Shown here piece after piece: positions 1 through 6,109 of a stretch of 18,708 nt of DNA (positions are counted from its first letter, which is position 1; each line of letters opens with the position of its first letter). Under the pieces are notes generated by a model, which searched no databases, was not told the origin of the DNA, and saw nothing but the letters and a program-made list of their open reading frames with translations. A program made the position numbers and the translations under genes. The DNA lies in contig JABIUG010000466.1 of the NCBI GenBank assembly GCA_018700655.1, forward strand, positions 1 to 18,708, written 5' to 3'. The stretch is from Rhodospirillaceae bacterium (lineage in GTDB: Bacteria; Pseudomonadota; Alphaproteobacteria; SP197).

Positions 1-1
1 C

Positions 2-466
2 CAGGCGATTCCGTCTGCGAAATGTCTGATGCATGTTCATTCGCCATACATCACGGCGCTTTCGATGCGTAAAGACATCAGGCTCGACACCTGCTCTTCC
101 CAGCAGGCCGCCCAGTTCCATGATGCTGTCGCCTACTATGAAGTTTATGACGGCCTGCTCACGACCGAAGACGAAGGCCGCCATATGGCCGAGGTGATGG
201 GTGACAACCGCGTCCTGATGATGCGCAATCACGGCGCCATGGTCGCAGGCGAGAGTGTCGGTCAAGCCTATATCGACCTCTACCAGCTCGAACGCGCCTG
301 CATGTATCAGGTGCTCGCGACCGGGGAGGGTTGCGAACTCAACCAGATCCCCGAGGGCGCCGCCTCCGGCATGGCCGACAGCGCACGCAGCAGCACACGT
401 TCTGACAAGTTCTTCCGTGCCCTGCGCGACTTGCTCGACCGTGATGAGCCTGACTACGTCAATTAG
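2..466 (+). CDS. Class II aldolase/adducin family protein, C-terminal part (5' end outside window)
   Basis: The reading frame is open from the left edge (first full codon at position 2) to TAG at 464-466, giving 154 visible residues, so the N-terminus is missing. The visible part carries the HxH of the class II aldolase fold (MHVHSPY, visible residues 10-16) and a later RNHG (His about residue 77). In this family these histidines bind the catalytic Zn2+ or another divalent metal. Members cleave or epimerise sugar phosphates (fuculose-1-P, ribulose-5-P), and many alphaproteobacterial ones are annotated only as aldolase/adducin-like. The ATG at 29 lies inside the metal-binding motif and is internal, not the start. 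Substrate cannot be assigned. The gene is convergent with the adenosine-deaminase-like gene, and a long palindrome lies directly over and after its stop codon. Confidence 0.85.
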   Translation, partial: QAIPSAKCLMHVHSPYITALSMRKDIRLDTCSSQQAAQFHDAVAYYEVYDGLLTTEDEGRHMAEVMGDNRVLMMRNHGAMVAGESVGQAYIDLYQLERACMYQVLATGEGCELNQIPEGAASGMADSARSSTRSDKFFRALRDLLDRDEPDYVN

Positions 467-527
467 AGCGGATTCACCTGATCTGATTGTTTCGCAAAGT
501 GATTCAATCAGATCAGGATTTGCTCTA
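464..527. repeat. Long imperfect palindrome between convergent genes; dispersed-repeat-like, probable bidirectional terminator
   Basis: The left arm (464-489) begins on the aldolase stop codon with TAGAGC and ends CTGATCTGATTG. The right arm (505-527) is CAATCAGATCAG followed by GATTTGCTCTA. The inner 12 bp pair perfectly and the outer TAGAGC/GCTCTA also pair, with a 3-base bulge between them. The central 15 bases (490-504) contain TTTCGCAAA. The arms are AT-richer than the surrounding genes. Its position between two convergent stops (466 and 535) suits a bidirectional terminator. Its form resembles short palindromic repeats scattered between genes in alphaproteobacteria; only one copy is visible here, so repeat status is inferred. 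Confidence 0.6.
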
Positions 528-534
528 GGCAGGA

Positions 535-1878
535 TCAGTGCATGCCCTGGATCTGGGCTTCGATCCCGGCCTCGAAGGCCGCAAAATGTGCATCAAGTTC
601 GGCGAGCAGGGTTTCCCGGTTTTCTGCGAAAGCATAGATCAGGCTGTTGTAGCTGAGCTGCTTTATTATGGTCTGGTAGCTGAGGTCATAGGTCTCCACG
701 GCGATCAGGTATTCGTGGGTGAGGTCGATGCGCGAGACGCCCTCGTCGTCGGTCGAAAGTGCCGTGGGAACCAATGCGCCAAGGTAGATCGGGAAGGGGT
801 GGCGATCGCCCTCGACGTTCAGGATCACGGCATTCGAGGTCAGGTTGATTTCAATCATGACGTCGCGTTCGGCCAACAGGGCAAGCAGTTGATAGGGGTC
901 GTCTTCGTACATCAAGTCGACGCCGTGCCCGATCCTGTCGGCGCCGGCAATCTCGACCGCCTGTCGGATGTGGAAACGCAGATCCTTGGGAGGCACCAGG
1001 CCAAGTGTCAGTTCCCCGGCATGAAGAGCGATACCGACATCGGGCATCTCGGCGCCGGCGAAGCCGATCGCCTGCATCTGTTTGGTGTAGTCGGCCAGGG
1101 TGACCGGGTCGTCTTCAGGGGCGACTAGGTTGATGCCGACGACACGATTGTCGGCTTGAGCCAGACGCATGCCGTAGACGACCTGTGAGAACACTTCTGG
1201 CGCAGGGAAGACGCGAATAACCTGGGCAAGGTAACGCACGGTCACATCGCAGGCAGGTTCAGCCGCGGCGGTATCGCAAGCCATGGTCTTGCGCGCCGCC
1301 TGTTCCATCTCAGTCAGGCCATTCTCGACCAGACCGATGATCTGATCGAGATCGGCATCGGAGAATTGCGACCGCATGGACGCAAGGTCGTCGCTCGAGG
1401 CCATGTCGGCAGCGAGCTTGCGCGCTTCGGACATGCCCGGTGATGTCATCAGTTCGAGATAAAGAATGTTCTGGTCGGCCGCGCGGCGCATGACTTCGAC
1501 AAGCATGTCACTGCCCCGGTCGTGGCCGGCATCGTGGAATGCGCTGAAGGTCGCGAAGAACTGGTCATGGCCGCTGCGGTCATAGATTTCGTAATTGCGG
1601 GTCGAGAGCCCGTCGATCAGCCGGTCGTAGAACGTGTGGTTGGCGATTGCTTCGGAAACCAGGACGACCTGATCGGGGATGTGGCAGGTGCTGCTGGCGG
1701 GCTCGTCGCCCTTGCACAGCTTCTCGGTGTCGTCACACCAGAGAATCTCCAGCTTGGTGGCATCGACACACAGCCCGTCCTGAACCGCCCAGTCGATGTA
1801 ACTTTCCGCATAGATCGCGCCGGTCAGGTGGTTGTGCAGATCGCCACCCTTTGGCATCGCCCTCAGAAACGCCGCCAT
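535..1878 (-). CDS. Adenosine deaminase family protein (ADGF-like), probably exported; signal region disrupted
   Basis: Metal-dependent deaminase, expected to convert adenosine (or a related nucleoside) to inosine plus ammonia. From the ATG at 1878 the 447-residue product has every hallmark of the adenosine deaminase superfamily: PKGGDLHNHL near the start (H15, H17 metal ligands), HAGE (H286, E289), RIGHGVDL (H318) and LSTDDEG (D377-D378). The PKGGDLHNHL form and the larger size resemble the secreted ADGF/ADA2-type branch rather than cytosolic Add. Six or more cysteines spread along the chain would suit an oxidising periplasm. The ATG at 1878 has no convincing ribosome-binding site. The natural start is probably ATG 2019, 2 bp after the ureohydrolase stop, but a TGA at 1978-1980 interrupts that frame (see the separate entry). 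The domain itself is intact. Family confident; substrate and present-day expression uncertain. Confidence 0.85.
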   Translation of the reverse strand: MAAFLRAMPKGGDLHNHLTGAIYAESYIDWAVQDGLCVDATKLEILWCDDTEKLCKGDEPASSTCHIPDQVVLVSEAIANHTFYDRLIDGLSTRNYEIYDRSGHDQFFATFSAFHDAGHDRGSDMLVEVMRRAADQNILYLELMTSPGMSEARKLAADMASSDDLASMRSQFSDADLDQIIGLVENGLTEMEQAARKTMACDTAAAEPACDVTVRYLAQVIRVFPAPEVFSQVVYGMRLAQADNRVVGINLVAPEDDPVTLADYTKQMQAIGFAGAEMPDVGIALHAGELTLGLVPPKDLRFHIRQAVEIAGADRIGHGVDLMYEDDPYQLLALLAERDVMIEINLTSNAVILNVEGDRHPFPIYLGALVPTALSTDDEGVSRIDLTHEYLIAVETYDLSYQTIIKQLSYNSLIYAFAENRETLLAELDAHFAAFEAGIEAQIQGMH

Positions 1879-2019
1879 TTGGGGCGGTGAAGCCTTGATC
1901 GTTTCAAACAGCGCCGCGGTTTCGTGTTCCGGGTCGACCTTGGCCGCGGATGGCGGGGCCGTCTGGCAGGCAGAAACTCAGAACAGGACGGCGCGTCCGG
2001 CGCCGATGCGCATGTTCAT
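1879..2019 (-). other. Interrupted lipoprotein-like signal peptide of the adenosine deaminase gene (in-frame TGA at 1978-1980)
   Basis: Reading upstream of 1878 in the same frame gives 47 codons starting at ATG 2019. They read MNMRIGAGRAVLF, then TGA, then VSACQTAPPSAAK and a linker of about 25 residues into the deaminase domain. VSAC followed by a Gln/Thr/Ala/Pro-rich stretch looks like a lipobox and the start of a mature lipoprotein. The ATG sits 2 bp after the ureohydrolase TAG, as expected for an operon partner. A TGG-to-TGA change, or a base-calling error, is the simplest explanation. No alternative ATG or GTG start occurs between the TGA and 1878. The translation is directly visible; the claim that this is the ancestral start is inference. 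Confidence 0.7.
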
Positions 2020-2021
2020 GT

Positions 2022-2975
2022 CTAATCGTAGTAACCGGCACGTACCGTTGCGCCGATGAAGTTGCAGATCAGACGTTCGGCATGAACCATCGTAATGTTG
2101 CCGACGTCATAGCTTGGCGCGATTTCGACTAGATCCATGCCCAGAACCCGGCCCTTGTTGACCAGGCCATGGATCAGCTTGTGGGTCTGGATCCAGTTGA
2201 GGCCGCCCGGCGTCTGGGCCAGCACGGCCGGCATGATGGTGGGGTCGATCCCGTCGGCATCGATCGTGAGGTAGTAGGGGCCGCCATCGGGAATGCGGTC
2301 GAGCACGGCCTGCATGCCGATGTCATGCATCTCGTAGGCCGTGATGATGTTGGCGCCGTAGGCCCGTGCGTCTTCGACCTCGCCGGTCCGGGCGCTGCCG
2401 ATGCCGCGGATGCCGATCTGGATGATATCGCCGAACCAGTCCATCTCCGAAGCACGGCGGATCGGGCTGGAATATCCCTCGTGCTCGCCGTTGACGTCGT
2501 CGCGCCAGTCGAGATGGGCATCGACATGAACCAGGGTGATCTTTTCCTTGCGTTCAAGCGCGCGCATCACGGGGATGGGGATACCGTGATCGCCGCCGAT
2601 CGTGATCAGCGTCGCGCCTGAATCGAGGATCTTGCGCGCGGCGACTTCGGCCCGACGATAATGCTCGGCATGATCGGACATGTCGGCGGTGACGTTGCCG
2701 CAATCGACCACGCGGATTGGCCTGTTGTCGAGCAGCGGCCCCCCAAGGTCCCAGTCAAAATGGTTTTTCGTAAGGTCGGCTTCGGGGGAGCACAGTCGAA
2801 ACGCGTCGGGCGCCCGGCTCTGATCGTTGGCCATTTCATTGGGCGCATAGGGCATGCCAAACGGGATACCCAGAATTGCGATGTCGGCCGCGAGATTGTC
2901 GAGATCGAGCGCCAGCGGGTACTCGAGAAAGGTCGATGGCGGCGTGCCGGGTGCTGCGGTCAGATTTTTTGTCAT
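2022..2975 (-). CDS. Arginase/agmatinase-family ureohydrolase
   Basis: A binuclear manganese (or nickel) hydrolase of the ureohydrolase family, which releases urea from guanidino compounds such as agmatine, guanidinobutyrate, guanidinopropionate or guanidine. The 317-residue length is typical. The metal ligands are present: GGDH (127-130), HVDAHLD (D152, H154, D156) and TIDADGIDP (D239, D241). E284 in DLVEIAP is the usual late active-site acid. The ATG at 2975 is preceded by a strong GAGGAGAG ribosome-binding site, supporting the start. The gene is followed 2 bp later by the presumed start of the adenosine-deaminase gene, so the two were probably co-transcribed. It is divergent from a 2-oxoglutarate dioxygenase. 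Family membership is secure; speB (agmatinase) is only one of several possible functions, so no symbol is given. Confidence 0.9.
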   Translation of the reverse strand: MTKNLTAAPGTPPSTFLEYPLALDLDNLAADIAILGIPFGMPYAPNEMANDQSRAPDAFRLCSPEADLTKNHFDWDLGGPLLDNRPIRVVDCGNVTADMSDHAEHYRRAEVAARKILDSGATLITIGGDHGIPIPVMRALERKEKITLVHVDAHLDWRDDVNGEHEGYSSPIRRASEMDWFGDIIQIGIRGIGSARTGEVEDARAYGANIITAYEMHDIGMQAVLDRIPDGGPYYLTIDADGIDPTIMPAVLAQTPGGLNWIQTHKLIHGLVNKGRVLGMDLVEIAPSYDVGNITMVHAERLICNFIGATVRAGYYD

Positions 2976-3073
2976 CGATATCTCTCCTCTGGCGGTGGCG
3001 CGACGATAGCAAGGTGGCGCCGGACTGGCGAGGTGTGCTTGCCCTGATCGTATCCGGGCGGCAAACTTCAGGC
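2976..3073. promoter_or_regulatory. Divergent promoter region between ureohydrolase and 2OG dioxygenase
   Basis: These 98 bp separate two divergently read start codons and must hold the promoter of at least the ureohydrolase. The minus-strand ribosome-binding site lies just upstream of 2975. An 8-bp direct repeat, GGTGGCGC, occurs at 2994-3001 and 3013-3020 (19 bp start to start, close to two helical turns), which could be paired half-sites for a regulator. I see no convincing sigma70 -35/-10 pair. The regulatory reading is inference from layout. Confidence 0.4.
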
Positions 3074-4156
3074 ATGGAACAGCAACAATCTATGGGCGGT
3101 CGCGCCGCCTGGACGGGTGATGACCTGCGCGCCGATGAAGCAGGCTGGCGCTTGCCTCTGAGTGAAGCGGCCAAGGACGAAATCGACAAGGCGCTGGCTT
3201 TCGCCGAGACGCGCGGCTGTGCATGGCACGAAGTCGATGCCGGTTGTTTCCCGCTGTCCGGTTTCGCGGCTGATTTGGCTGCCGCCGCAGATGAACTGGA
3301 GTACGGCCGTGGCGTCATCCAGTTCAAGGGTTTGCCGGTCGAGCGCTACAGCAAGGATCAACTCAAGACGATCTTCTATGGTATCGCCAGTCATCTCGGC
3401 CAGCCGGTCTATCAGTCGGCGTCAGGCGAGTTGCTTGGCGAAATCCGTGATGAAGGGGCCGAGGTAGGCAAACTGCGCGGCCAGCTGACCAATGCCGACG
3501 GAACCGCGTTTCTGTCGTCGCGCGCCCGCGTGCAATCGCCGCAGCCCTTGCGCTGGCATACTGACCGCACCGATGTCGTTGGGCTGCTCGCGGTCGGCAT
3601 GGCGGCTGAAGGCGGCGCAAGCCGTTCGTGTTCGGCTGTCGCGATTCACGATGCGATGATCGCCCGCCGCCCTGATCTGGCGGAGTTGCTCTATCACACG
3701 ATCCACCGCAGCCGCCTGGGCGAAGAGGTCGATGGCGCCGGTGAAACTTATCCCTTGCCGGTTTTCACCGTGACCGATGGGCGTTTCGCCAGCCACTATT
3801 CGCGCACCTATGTCGAGGCCGGTCAAACGCTGGCGCAAACGCCACAGATGACGTCGCAACAATGGGAAGCGCTCGATCTTTTGGCCTCGCTGGGTGACGA
3901 ACTGGGTTATGAAATGGATCTTGAGCCCGGCGACATGCAGTTCCTGAACAACCATGTCGTCTATCACGCACGCGGCGACTTCAAGGACGATCCGGCAACG
4001 GGCCAGGTGCGCAATCTGTTTCGTATCTGGCTTTCGATGCCCAACAGCCGCCGGCTGGCCGAGGAGTTCTCGGTTCTCTTTGGTGAAACCGGGGCTGGTA
4101 CGTTGCGTGGTGGTATTCGGCAACCCGGCAGCGGCGTGAATGCTCCGCGTGTTTGA
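3074..4156 (+). CDS. TauD/TfdA-family Fe(II)/2-oxoglutarate-dependent dioxygenase
   Basis: A non-haem iron oxygenase that couples 2-oxoglutarate decarboxylation to hydroxylation of a substrate. From the chosen ATG (3074) the product is 360 residues. The iron facial triad is visible as H162-x-D164 in RWHTDRTD and the distal H298 in NNHVVYHAR. R317 in LFRIWL is the expected 2-oxoglutarate carboxylate anchor. The frame is open further upstream, but 3074 gives a sensible length; ATG 3092 is an alternative, and neither has a strong ribosome-binding site. The architecture is that of the broad TauD/TfdA (gamma-butyrobetaine hydroxylase-like) family, whose substrates include taurine, alkylsulfonates, betaines and amino acids. 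Divergence from a ureohydrolase hints at a guanidino or amino-acid-like substrate, but that is inference. Confidence 0.85.
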   Translation: MEQQQSMGGRAAWTGDDLRADEAGWRLPLSEAAKDEIDKALAFAETRGCAWHEVDAGCFPLSGFAADLAAAADELEYGRGVIQFKGLPVERYSKDQLKTIFYGIASHLGQPVYQSASGELLGEIRDEGAEVGKLRGQLTNADGTAFLSSRARVQSPQPLRWHTDRTDVVGLLAVGMAAEGGASRSCSAVAIHDAMIARRPDLAELLYHTIHRSRLGEEVDGAGETYPLPVFTVTDGRFASHYSRTYVEAGQTLAQTPQMTSQQWEALDLLASLGDELGYEMDLEPGDMQFLNNHVVYHARGDFKDDPATGQVRNLFRIWLSMPNSRRLAEEFSVLFGETGAGTLRGGIRQPGSGVNAPRV

Positions 4157-4320
4157 ACGAACGTTCCAATCTGGAATGTTGAAGGCCGTGTTCAAATCGT
4201 CGTGAAACGGAGTGATACCGTAGCGGTATTGATGTTGGGCCCGCGCGTCGCCTTCTAGTGAACAAGGGCCGGAAATGTCTGACCGGAACGACGCAACGCA
4301 ACAGGGGTTAACCAACCGCC
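4157..4320. promoter_or_regulatory. 164-bp intergenic region with two small inverted repeats
   Basis: This gap between the dioxygenase stop and the cupredoxin-like gene contains AACGTTCCA (4160-4168) facing TGGAATGTT (4172-4180) across 3 bp, with one mismatch in nine pairs. It also contains ATACCG (4215-4220) facing CGGTAT (4224-4229) across TAG, a perfect 6-bp pairing. The first starts 4 bp after the dioxygenase stop and has no T-run, so it could be a weak terminator or an operator. The second lies about 90 bp upstream of the next start. A purine-rich AGGGG about 13 bp before ATG 4321 is a possible ribosome-binding site. Function of both repeats is unproven. Confidence 0.35.
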
Positions 4321-4803
4321 ATGACCACGAACCGCCACCTCTTTTCGACACTTACGCTTGCCGCGGGCCTCTCGCTTGCTGCTCTGGGAAATTCCGCCAG
4401 TGCGCAGGACGATGTCACCATCATCGAATTCACCCAGACAGGTTGCCAGTTCATTGGGTCAGAAGGCGGTGTCGATCACGGCTACATGCCCTCGCGGAAA
4501 GCAGATTGCGAGAATATCAACGGCCAGACCCAAGATGAGCGCCTGGGCGATGAGAGCACGCTGCATCTCGAGCCCGGCAAGTACATCTTCCGGGTCACCA
4601 ATACGGATGTGCCTTACATGCTGGGTTTCTATCTGCGTTCCGAGAGCGTTCTGGATCGTCCGTTCCTGCCCAGCGTTTCGGGTGGCGGGCTGCATCAGGG
4701 CGTGACCCAGGATTACGTGATCGAGCTCGAGGAGGGTGAATACGTCTATTCCTGTCCGCTCAACATCACACCCGATTACAAGTTGGTGGTGGGCGAAGGC
4801 TGA
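4321..4803 (+). CDS. Secreted cupredoxin-like protein of unknown function
   Basis: The 160-residue product has a clear signal peptide (hydrophobic core about residues 10-24, likely cleavage after ASA at 28), so it should act in the periplasm. The mature part of about 130 residues has a beta-rich pattern: LEPGKYIFRVTN (83-94) and ELEEGEYVYSCPLN (135-148) resemble strands that frame the metal site in cupredoxins. The usual blue-copper C-x(n)-H-x(n)-M arrangement is absent: after C145 the chain reads PLNITPDYKLVV with no histidine or methionine. Three cysteines (C42, C63, C145) remain. From memory, the GFYLR, SVSGGGL and YSCPLNxTPDYxL blocks recur in many alphaproteobacterial hypothetical proteins, but I know no assigned function. 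Followed by a strong terminator, so probably monocistronic. Confidence 0.75.
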   Translation: MTTNRHLFSTLTLAAGLSLAALGNSASAQDDVTIIEFTQTGCQFIGSEGGVDHGYMPSRKADCENINGQTQDERLGDESTLHLEPGKYIFRVTNTDVPYMLGFYLRSESVLDRPFLPSVSGGGLHQGVTQDYVIELEEGEYVYSCPLNITPDYKLVVGEG

Positions 4804-4833
4804 CCGATCAAACCACGGTTCGGAATGGAGTTG

Positions 4834-4867
4834 GCCGGCGTCCTGTGAGGCGCCGGCTTCCTTTTTT
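4834..4867 (+). terminator. Rho-independent terminator after the cupredoxin-like gene
   Basis: GCCGGCG (4834-4840) pairs perfectly with CGCCGGC (4851-4857) across a 10-base loop and is followed by TTCCTTTTTT. It lies about 30 bp after the TGA at 4801-4803. The GC-rich stem plus T-tract is the textbook intrinsic terminator for the plus strand and insulates the downstream TAXI gene. Confidence 0.85.
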
Positions 4868-4998
4868 CATCGTTTCGCGCCCCGGAGGTCATAAACGTAA
4901 GAAAAATCGACCGGGATCGTGGAAATGTGACAGTCAGTGCTATGCGGCACGTCAAGCTTTTGTCATGATTCAAATCTAGGCATTGCCTGACCGGCGGC

Positions 4999-5015
4999 GA
5001 ACCAGCAGCTGGTTC
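4999..5015. promoter_or_regulatory. Perfect 17-bp palindrome just upstream of the TAXI gene (candidate operator)
   Basis: GAACCAG (4999-5005), CAG, CTGGTTC (5009-5015) forms a perfect 7-bp inverted repeat ending about 10 bp before the GGGAG ribosome-binding site and 24 bp before the ATG at 5039. The site lies between the terminator at 4834-4867 and the gene, in the region expected to hold the promoter and 5' leader. Short spacing and dyad symmetry suit a helix-turn-helix repressor dimer (GntR-like or similar). No regulator gene is visible in the window. Confidence 0.4.
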
Positions 5016-5038
5016 AAGGAAGAGCGGGAGCTGAAGTT

Positions 5039-6106
5039 ATGGGTTGGCAGCGATCAGGAGTGTCGCGCCGCGCCGCAATGGCACTTGCGGCGGGTGGTCT
5101 GGCTGCGACATCGCTGCCGCCGACCGCATCGGCCCAGGATATGACCTTCTTCCGCATCGGCACAGGCGGCACGGCGGGAACCTATTATCCGGTCGGTGCG
5201 CTGATCGCGAATGTGATTTCCAATCCGCCGGGCTCGCGTCCTTGCGACAAGGGCGGAAGTTGCGGTGTCCCCGGCCTGGTTGCCACGGCACAATCTTCGG
5301 AAGGCTCCGTTGCCAACATCGAGGCAATCGAATCCGGCAGCGTGGAATCAGGTTTTTGCCAGTCCGATGTCGTGTTCTGGGCCTATAACGGCAGCGGTAT
5401 CTTCGAAGGATCGCCGCCACAGCGCGATCTGCGCCTGATCGGCAGTCTCTATCCGGAAGTCGTCCAGATCGTCGTGCGCCATGATTCCGGGATCACCTCG
5501 ATCCCCGAAATGGCAGGCAAACGTATTTCGCTTGATGTCGAGGGTTCCGGAACCCTTGTCGATGCCCGCATCGTGTTGGAATCCTATGGCATGACCGATG
5601 CTGATCTTCAGGCCGAGTACATCCCGCACGCCCCAGCGGTTTCTGCGCTGCGCGAGGGCGAGCTCGATGGATTTTTCCTGATCGCGGGTTATCCGACCAA
5701 TTCCGTGTTCGATCTGGTCCAGGAAGGCATGGCGACCCTTCTTTCCATTCCGGCTGAAGATGCCCTGGGTCTTTTTAGCGACCATCCGTTCTTTTCGTTG
5801 TCGGTTGTGCCCGAGGGAACTTATCCGGGCCTGCCCTACATCTCGACACTGGCGATCGGCGCCCAGTGGGTTGTTTCGCCTGATCTGCCTGAAGAGCTTG
5901 TTTATGGCATCACTCTGGCGCTTTGGCATGAGAACAGCAGAGCCCTGCTCGATTCCGGTCATCCGGCCGCACGCCAGCTCAAGCTCTCGAATGCCCTGTT
6001 GGGCGCCGCGATCCCGCTCCATCCCGGAGCACGCCTCTACTACAAGGAAGTCGGTCTCGATCTCTCCCACGTACCACTTCCTGATGATGAACCAGGGGTC
6101 ATCTGA
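5039..6106 (+). CDS. TAXI-family TRAP transporter solute-binding protein
   Basis: Periplasmic binding protein of the TAXI type, which delivers small organic solutes (often dicarboxylates or amino acids) to a TRAP membrane component. The 355-residue length is typical. The N-terminus reads SRRAAMALAAGG (9-20), a twin-arginine-like signal, with likely cleavage after residue 32 (SA/QD). The mature protein starts FRIGTGGTAGTYYPVG, the signature glycine-rich segment of TAXI proteins, and continues with the Q/SD-rich ligand region (SGFCQSDVVFWAYNG). The ATG at 5039 is preceded by GGGAG at 5026-5030. No TRAP membrane subunits (DctQ/DctM or fused 4TM-12TM) lie in the window, so its partner is elsewhere or absent. 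A palindrome at 4999-5015 may control it. Convergent with the GhrA-like gene, with 3 bp between the stops. Confidence 0.9.
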   Translation: MGWQRSGVSRRAAMALAAGGLAATSLPPTASAQDMTFFRIGTGGTAGTYYPVGALIANVISNPPGSRPCDKGGSCGVPGLVATAQSSEGSVANIEAIESGSVESGFCQSDVVFWAYNGSGIFEGSPPQRDLRLIGSLYPEVVQIVVRHDSGITSIPEMAGKRISLDVEGSGTLVDARIVLESYGMTDADLQAEYIPHAPAVSALREGELDGFFLIAGYPTNSVFDLVQEGMATLLSIPAEDALGLFSDHPFFSLSVVPEGTYPGLPYISTLAIGAQWVVSPDLPEELVYGITLALWHENSRALLDSGHPAARQLKLSNALLGAAIPLHPGARLYYKEVGLDLSHVPLPDDEPGVI

Positions 6107-6109
6107 GTC

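Noticed and set aside
1978..1980. TGA recoded as tryptophan (alternative genetic code)
   Set aside because: Several other genes in the window end with TGA at positions that fit tight overlaps (yejB/yejE, yejE/yejF, the two IMPases, the TAXI gene), and I see no other in-frame TGA within a conserved coding region. A stop reassignment is therefore unlikely.
4275..4538. Short upstream ORF beginning ATG TCT GAC ahead of the cupredoxin-like gene
   Set aside because: It runs through the cupredoxin-like gene in another frame, lacks a ribosome-binding site and has no recognisable domain.
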